Shown here: positions 58,161 to 64,000 of the stretch, one piece after another | How positions within the stretch are numbered: the first letter of the stretch is position 1 | Layout: each line of letters begins with the position of its first letter | From: Photobacterium swingsii | GTDB taxonomy: Bacteria; Pseudomonadota; Gammaproteobacteria; Enterobacterales; Vibrionaceae | Assembly (NCBI RefSeq): GCF_024346715.1 | Contig: NZ_AP024852.1 | Span: 1,116,001-1,180,000, forward strand | Length of the DNA stretch: 64,000 nt | Reading direction: 5' to 3' | The notes under the pieces: generated by a model | Seen by the model: the letters and a program-made list of their open reading frames with translations, nothing else | The model's database searches: none | What the model was told of the DNA's origin: nothing | Program-made: the position numbers and the translations under genes

Positions 58161-59882
58161 TTACAGGCGGTTCCACAATTCTGTATAACGACCATTGTGT
58201 TCAAGTAATGCTTGATGCTTACCTTCTTCGATAATACGGCCTTCATCCATTAAGCAAATGTGGTCCATTTGATCTAAGCCAACAAGTCGATGGGTAATGA
58301 ATAGCACAGTCTTATCTTTGGCATGATCCATTAGCAGACGAAGAATTTGTTGCTCTGTACGACGGTCTAGCCCTTCTGTTGGTTCATCCAAGAGTAGGAT
58401 AGGCGCATCGTGCAATAAGGCACGCGCAATACCAATACGGCGGCGTTCACCACCCGATATTTGGCGTCCTCCTTCACCTAACCAAGTATCCAGCGCTTTA
58501 TCTTCAAGTAAAGCTTCAAGCCCAACTTGCTGTAGCGCGGCAGCCAATTCATCATCGGTAGCTTTAGGCTTGGCTAACAATAAGTTTTCGCGTAGTGAAC
58601 CATTAAAGACATCAACACGCTGGCTCACAACCGTAATGGCATCACGTAGCGAAGCTTCATGCCATTGTGGCAGTGCGATGCCATCAATGCTGATGCTACC
58701 TTGCTGTGGATCCCAGCTACGGGTTAATAGCTGTAATAGCGTGGATTTACCACAGCCAGTTCGGCCCAGTAATGCCAGTTTTTGACCGGCTTGCAGGTTA
58801 ACCGACACTTGGTTAAGCACAGGCTGATCACTGCCGTAATAGGTGTAGCTGATATTATCGATAGTGAGATCACCACGTACAACCGCTTGATGGCCATTAG
58901 GGTCAAACGGCGTATCAGGTGTCGCTTCGATGATTTCATTTAAACGACGCGCCGAAGTTAGGGTTTGCCCTAAGTACTGGAAAGCACCTGCAACGGGCAT
59001 CATCATTTCAAAGCTCGCCATAGTGGCGAATGCAACTAATGCGATGAAAGGATCTGGTAGGTTACCGCCAACACCATCGGCGGCAATCCAGGTGATCAGC
59101 ACTAAAGTCCACCCAGTAGAGGCCATCAAAATTGCATTGGCTAACCCTGTCAGTGATGCCATTTTTCGCTGGGCATCTAACAGACTGTCTTGTTCTTGCT
59201 CGGCTTCTTGGCGGTAGCGCTTTTCCGCGTTAAACAGCAGTAATTCGGCATGCCCTTGTAGCCAATCAAGCAGTTTCACACGGTAGTTTGCTTTTGCCAT
59301 GGTTAAGGCTTCGCCGTTAGCTTTACCTAATCGGTAGAAGATAACAGGTAAGGCCAGCATCAAGCACAGCAGGACAGCGCCGAGCGTTAGGCCAATAACC
59401 ATATCGAAATAGCACAAGAAAGCGGTAATCGATATTAAGCCAATCACGCCAATCACTAATGGGCTGATCAGGCGAAGATAGACATGGTCCATTGCGTCGA
59501 CATCAGCCACTAAGCGGTTCAATAAATCCGCATCACGCAGGTTGGTCTGGCGACCCGGGATCAAAGGCGTTAACTTGCGAAAGAAGAACAGGCGTAAATC
59601 AGCCAGCAACTTGAATGTCGCATTGTGACTGACAACGCGCTCCCCCCAGCGGCCTGCGGTTCTGGCCATGGAAAACCCACGAACACCCGCACCAGGTAAC
59701 ATATAGTTGAAGGTTTCGCGTGCAATGGTTAAGCCGGCAATCGCAGATGCCGAAATAAACCAGCCTGATAGGGTTAAGAGGCTCATTGCCGCCAGTACCG
59801 TACCTAAGCCCAGTAGCATACCCAGTGTTAGACCAAACCAGTGCTTACGGTACAGTTTTAGGTAAGGGAGTAAATCACGCAT
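58161..59882 (-). CDS. cydC: Heterodimeric thiol/heme ABC exporter subunit CydC
   Basis: CydC with CydD exports cysteine/glutathione (heme-linked) to the periplasm, required for cytochrome bd and c assembly. The 573-aa half-transporter has six N-terminal helices and an ATPase with Walker A GRTGCGKST, signature ISGGERRRIGIARAL and Walker B ILLLDEPTEGLD. Its start overlaps the end of cydD by 8 bp, so they are coupled. Confidence 0.96.
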   Translation of the reverse strand: MRDLLPYLKLYRKHWFGLTLGMLLGLGTVLAAMSLLTLSGWFISASAIAGLTIARETFNYMLPGAGVRGFSMARTAGRWGERVVSHNATFKLLADLRLFFFRKLTPLIPGRQTNLRDADLLNRLVADVDAMDHVYLRLISPLVIGVIGLISITAFLCYFDMVIGLTLGAVLLCLMLALPVIFYRLGKANGEALTMAKANYRVKLLDWLQGHAELLLFNAEKRYRQEAEQEQDSLLDAQRKMASLTGLANAILMASTGWTLVLITWIAADGVGGNLPDPFIALVAFATMASFEMMMPVAGAFQYLGQTLTSARRLNEIIEATPDTPFDPNGHQAVVRGDLTIDNISYTYYGSDQPVLNQVSVNLQAGQKLALLGRTGCGKSTLLQLLTRSWDPQQGSISIDGIALPQWHEASLRDAITVVSQRVDVFNGSLRENLLLAKPKATDDELAAALQQVGLEALLEDKALDTWLGEGGRQISGGERRRIGIARALLHDAPILLLDEPTEGLDRRTEQQILRLLMDHAKDKTVLFITHRLVGLDQMDHICLMDEGRIIEEGKHQALLEHNGRYTELWNRL

Positions 59883-61647
59883 CGAGATCCCTCATATCTT
59901 TGTTCGCTAACATTTCAGCAAGTAGACCTTGCTCACGAATCGTATCAAAGTGGCCATCTTGCACTAATTGACCGTTATCCATCACAAAGACACGATCCAT
60001 CATTGAGAGTTGGTCAAGGCGGTGACTCACCATGAGTGTAGTTTGGCCACGAACTGCAATGGATAAGCTATCGAGCACAAGGCGTTCGCTGTTTGCATCC
60101 AGACTTGCGGTTGGTTCATCAAGTAACCAAAATGCGCCGTTTTGTAACATGGCACGAGCAACGGCTATACGCTGGGCCTGACCGACAGACAAACCACCAG
60201 AACGATCGCCAACAATGTGCTGATCCCCTAACTCTAAGCGATTGATGAATTCATCAGCATAGGCCTGTTGGGTCACTTGGCGAACGTGTTCATCGGTTGC
60301 CAGTGGGTTACCCAGTGTGATGTTATCGCGTACGGTACCGTGAACCAGCATTGGGTTTTGACCTACCCAGCTAATGGCTTGACGCCATTGGCTGTGCTCC
60401 AAGGATTTCAGTTCAATACCGTTTACTTTCAAGCTGCCACGATAGGGTAGGAAGCCTAAGATCGCATTCAGTAAGCTGGTTTTACCTGCACCACTTGGGC
60501 CGACAAGCGCAATATGCTCGTTCGGCTTAATCGTAAAGGTGAGTGGGCCTGCGAGCACTTGCCCTTCAGGGCTCAGTACTTCCAGTGCATTGGCTTCGAT
60601 CTCTATGGTTTCAGGTGACGGTAGGTTTTCCGTACCTTGCTTCATTTCATCGGCTTCAGCGTTTAAGAATTCAACAATAGATTCAGCGGCGCCGATTGCT
60701 TGCGCTTTAGCATGGTAGAAGGTGCCTAAATCACGCAGCGGCTGGTAGAACTCAGGCGCTAGGATGAGCACAAATAGCCCAGTAAATAGGCTGAGCGGTA
60801 CGCCATAGGTGCCGAAATTAAGTTCACCGATGAAGGTAAAGCCAAAGTAGACTGCCACCATCGCCACTGAAATGGCAGAGAAGAACTCGAGTACAGCAGA
60901 AGACAAGAAGGCAAGACGCAGCACTTCCATCGTACGCTTACGCAGCACATCCGATGCCGCATGCAGATTCTCTGCCTCGGCTTCAGCACGGTTGAATAAA
61001 CGTAATGTCGATAAGCCTTGTAAGCGGTCAAAAAAGTGACCCGATAAACGTTGTAATGCTTTGAAGTTACGACGGTTAGCGTCGGCGGCTCCCAATCCTA
61101 CTAGCGCCATGAAAAGAGGTACTAATGGTGCGGTAATTAGGAAGATTAAGCCAGCTGCCCAGTTGAGCGGGAATACCACCACCAAAATAGTGAAAGGTAC
61201 CAATACGGCAATCGACATTTGTGGAATGTAGCGAGAGAAGAAATCTTGCATCTCTTCCACTTGCTCTAGCACTAAACTTGCCCATGCTCCCGCAGGCTTG
61301 CCTTTAATATAAGCAGGCCCTAAGTTGTGCAGCCGTTGCATGATTAATTGGCGAATGTGGAGACGAATTTGTTCACCACAACGGTAACCAAAGACTTCTC
61401 GTCCCCAGCTACAAGCTGCTCGCAAGCCAACAACCGCGGTTAGGCCGATGAAATGAGCGACCAATTCACTCTTGTCTGTGTGTTCGATAATGAGTTGATG
61501 AAGGATGTGAGCCAACAAAGCGGCTTGTCCAATCAGTAGCAACCCAGAGATAAAACCAAGGCCAACACTGAGCATTAACCAGCGTTTCGCAAGTTTGCTT
61601 TGTGATTTTAGCCATTTGGTTAAATCGCGTTGTAATTGTTTATCCAT
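59875..61647 (-). CDS. cydD: Heterodimeric thiol/heme ABC exporter subunit CydD
   Basis: CydD is the 590-aa partner of CydC. It has six helices, Walker A GPSGAGKTS, signature LSVGQAQRIAVARAM (a deviant first Ser-Val-Gly-Gln, normal for CydD) and Walker B FWLLDEPTASLD. It precedes cydC in the same operon. The oxidase it serves is encoded at 3-6 kb. Confidence 0.96.
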   Translation of the reverse strand: MDKQLQRDLTKWLKSQSKLAKRWLMLSVGLGFISGLLLIGQAALLAHILHQLIIEHTDKSELVAHFIGLTAVVGLRAACSWGREVFGYRCGEQIRLHIRQLIMQRLHNLGPAYIKGKPAGAWASLVLEQVEEMQDFFSRYIPQMSIAVLVPFTILVVVFPLNWAAGLIFLITAPLVPLFMALVGLGAADANRRNFKALQRLSGHFFDRLQGLSTLRLFNRAEAEAENLHAASDVLRKRTMEVLRLAFLSSAVLEFFSAISVAMVAVYFGFTFIGELNFGTYGVPLSLFTGLFVLILAPEFYQPLRDLGTFYHAKAQAIGAAESIVEFLNAEADEMKQGTENLPSPETIEIEANALEVLSPEGQVLAGPLTFTIKPNEHIALVGPSGAGKTSLLNAILGFLPYRGSLKVNGIELKSLEHSQWRQAISWVGQNPMLVHGTVRDNITLGNPLATDEHVRQVTQQAYADEFINRLELGDQHIVGDRSGGLSVGQAQRIAVARAMLQNGAFWLLDEPTASLDANSERLVLDSLSIAVRGQTTLMVSHRLDQLSMMDRVFVMDNGQLVQDGHFDTIREQGLLAEMLANKDMRDLDA

Positions 61648-61813
61648 AAAAATGTTCTAAAAAGCGATGAGCTATTGTTAAAAGGCAGGTTAGCAAGTCA
61701 AACCTCTAAGTGCCATGTGTGCAAACTGAGAATGACAAACTAAGTACCAAAGCGCGATATAGCGGCGAAAATGAATGCCATGACTAGGTTGTAATTAGGG
61801 GGCACCATTAACG

Positions 61814-61838
61814 CAAAAAGGCTGCACAAGGCAGCCTA
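61814..61838 (-). terminator. Intrinsic terminator of trxB
   Basis: On the minus strand AGGCTGC and GCAGCCT pair around CTTGT, followed by TTTTG. It lies between trxB and cydDC. Confidence 0.85.
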
Positions 61839-61853
61839 TTCGGTATTTACTTA

Positions 61854-62930
<1,077 letters not shown>

Positions 62931-62961
62931 CTATCTTGCTAGTAGCGCGTAACAAAAAGGA

Positions 62962-62989
62962 TAAAAAAGCCTCATTTTGCTGAGGCTTA
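62962..62989 (-). terminator. Intrinsic terminator of ald
   Basis: On the minus strand AAGCCTCA and TGAGGCTT pair around GCAAAA, followed by TTTTAT. Confidence 0.9.
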
Positions 62990-63010
62990 TCTAGAATATT
63001 TAGTTATAAG

Positions 63011-64000
63011 TTAATGCATACTTATAGCAACGCTAGGGTCGGTGAAATGTAAGTTAAATGCTTCTGCGACTTCTTTGCAGGTGACTTTGCCATACATAAC
63101 ATTCATGCCGTTGATGAATCCATCGTCTTCTAACAAGGCTTTCTTATAGCCTTTTTCTGCGAGTGTAATAACGTAAGGAAGAGTGGCATTGTTTAAGGCA
63201 AATGTTGAGGTGCGTGCAACTGCCCCTGGCATGTTCGCAACACAGTAATGTACGACGCCATTTACAATAAATGTTGGGTCGGTATGAGTGGTTGGATGAG
63301 AGGTCTCAAAGCATCCACCTTGATCGATGGCGACATCCACTAAGGCAGAGCCAGCCTTCATTTTATCTATATGCTCAGCTGATATTAGCTTGGGTGCTGC
63401 AGCCCCTGGAATTAACACAGCCCCGATAATTAAATCGGCTTCTGGCACCAATTTATCGATGGCTTCTCTGGTTGAATACAGCACTTTTGCGCGGCCTTGA
63501 AACTCACAATCTAAGGCGCGAAGTGTGTCAATGTTTCGATCTAAAATGGTTACATCGGCACGCATTCCAACCGCCATTCTTGCTGCATTTGAACCCACCA
63601 CACCACCGCCTAAGATCACAACTTTCGCTGGTGAAACACCGGGCACGCCGCTTAATAATAATCCACGTCCACCGCTAGAATTCTCTAGTGTTTGGGCACC
63701 TGCTTGGATGGACATTCTGCCAGCGACCTCAGACATAGGTGCTAATAGTGGTAATCTGCCATATTTATCTGTTACTGTTTCGTAAGCGATGCAGATAGCT
63801 TTGCTTTGAATCAGTTCTTTGGTTTGTGGAAAATCAGGGGCGAGGTGGAGGTAGGTGAAAAGTATCTGTCCTTCGCGAAGCATAGCTCTTTCTACTGCTT
63901 GAGGCTCTTTTACTTTGACAATCATCTCTGATCTGGTAAAAACTTCTTTAGCCGTAGAAATAATGGAAGCACCTACAGCTTGGTAGTCAGCATCAACAAA
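63011..64000 (-). CDS. ald: Alanine dehydrogenase (5' end beyond the window)
   Basis: NAD-dependent enzyme interconverting alanine and pyruvate plus ammonia. The open frame continues to the right edge, giving 329 residues; the N-terminal about 45 are missing. Visible are MIVKVKEPQAVE, the NAD-binding VVILGGGVVGSNAARMAVGM, the DLIIGAVLIPGAAAPKL segment and DVAIDQGGCFETSHPTTHTDP. An internal ATG at 63925 is not the start. In Vibrionaceae this gene is usually next to lrp, which would lie just beyond the window. Confidence 0.95.
   Translation of the reverse strand, partial: FVDADYQAVGASIISTAKEVFTRSEMIVKVKEPQAVERAMLREGQILFTYLHLAPDFPQTKELIQSKAICIAYETVTDKYGRLPLLAPMSEVAGRMSIQAGAQTLENSSGGRGLLLSGVPGVSPAKVVILGGGVVGSNAARMAVGMRADVTILDRNIDTLRALDCEFQGRAKVLYSTREAIDKLVPEADLIIGAVLIPGAAAPKLISAEHIDKMKAGSALVDVAIDQGGCFETSHPTTHTDPTFIVNGVVHYCVANMPGAVARTSTFALNNATLPYVITLAEKGYKKALLEDDGFINGMNVMYGKVTCKEVAEAFNLHFTDPSVAISMH

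Overview
The window looks like a chromosomal segment of a marine gammaproteobacterium of the Vibrionaceae, most likely Photobacterium or a close relative. This rests on a luxO-luxU pair with a divergent Qrr sRNA, the tol-pal, cydABX, moa and norVW operons, and the clpSA/infA/bpt/aat/cydDC/trxB/ald order. Genus is inferred from gene content and protein resemblance; no search was run. Almost everything is core genome, with no insertion sequence, prophage, CRISPR array or integrase seen.

Layout. 0-2 kb: tail of a probable glycosyltransferase, then ruvAB behind a LexA box. 2-6.2 kb: a 1.1 kb gap with a candidate minus-strand small transcript and two FNR boxes, then cydA-cydB-cydX-ybgE (cytochrome bd oxidase). 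6.3-11.7 kb: ybgC-tolQRAB-pal-cpoB (cell envelope). 11.8-14.5 kb: nadA, a BASS-family transporter and a YecA-like protein. 14.7-15.3 kb: two tRNA-Ser genes followed by an unusual tandem array of tRNA 3'-end copies, each with its own terminator. 15.4-18.9 kb: a small unknown gene, a YgjP-type metallopeptidase and uvrB behind a structured leader. 19-21.2 kb: qrr1, luxO and luxU (quorum sensing). 21.1-25.8 kb: yvcK, a Lon-substrate-domain protein and a small unknown on the minus strand, then a molybdenum-cofactor riboswitch and moaACDE (no moaB). 26-30.2 kb: lineage-specific genes, including a bilobed aspartyl peptidase with a PDZ domain, divergent from a DUF2975-like/HTH pair across a perfect 37-bp palindrome, and two very short genes. 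30.6-36.3 kb: oppABCDF. 36.5-42.6 kb: a chemoreceptor, roxA and norVW with NsrR-like operators. 42.8-48.4 kb: purB-hflD-mnmA, rluE and icd. 48.6-57.6 kb: cspD, clpS-clpA, speB-speA, infA, bpt and aat. 57.6-64 kb: a glycine-zipper protein, cydC-cydD, trxB and the 3' part of ald.

How the genes fit together. Cytochrome bd is made by cydABX and needs the CydDC exporter near the other end. The FNR-type boxes, norVW and the Moco operon point to life with changing oxygen and nitrogen oxides. ClpS/ClpA with Aat and Bpt form an N-degron proteolysis module inside about 8 kb. SpeA/SpeB make putrescine from arginine. LuxU-LuxO-Qrr1 is the central phosphorelay and sRNA of Vibrio-type quorum sensing. The most unusual items are the tRNA-tail element after tRNA-Ser(UGA), the promoter-ORF-terminator unit between ruvB and cydA, the 37-bp palindrome, the terminator-supported 34-aa gene at 29.7 kb and an Arg-rich short ORF upstream of speA.
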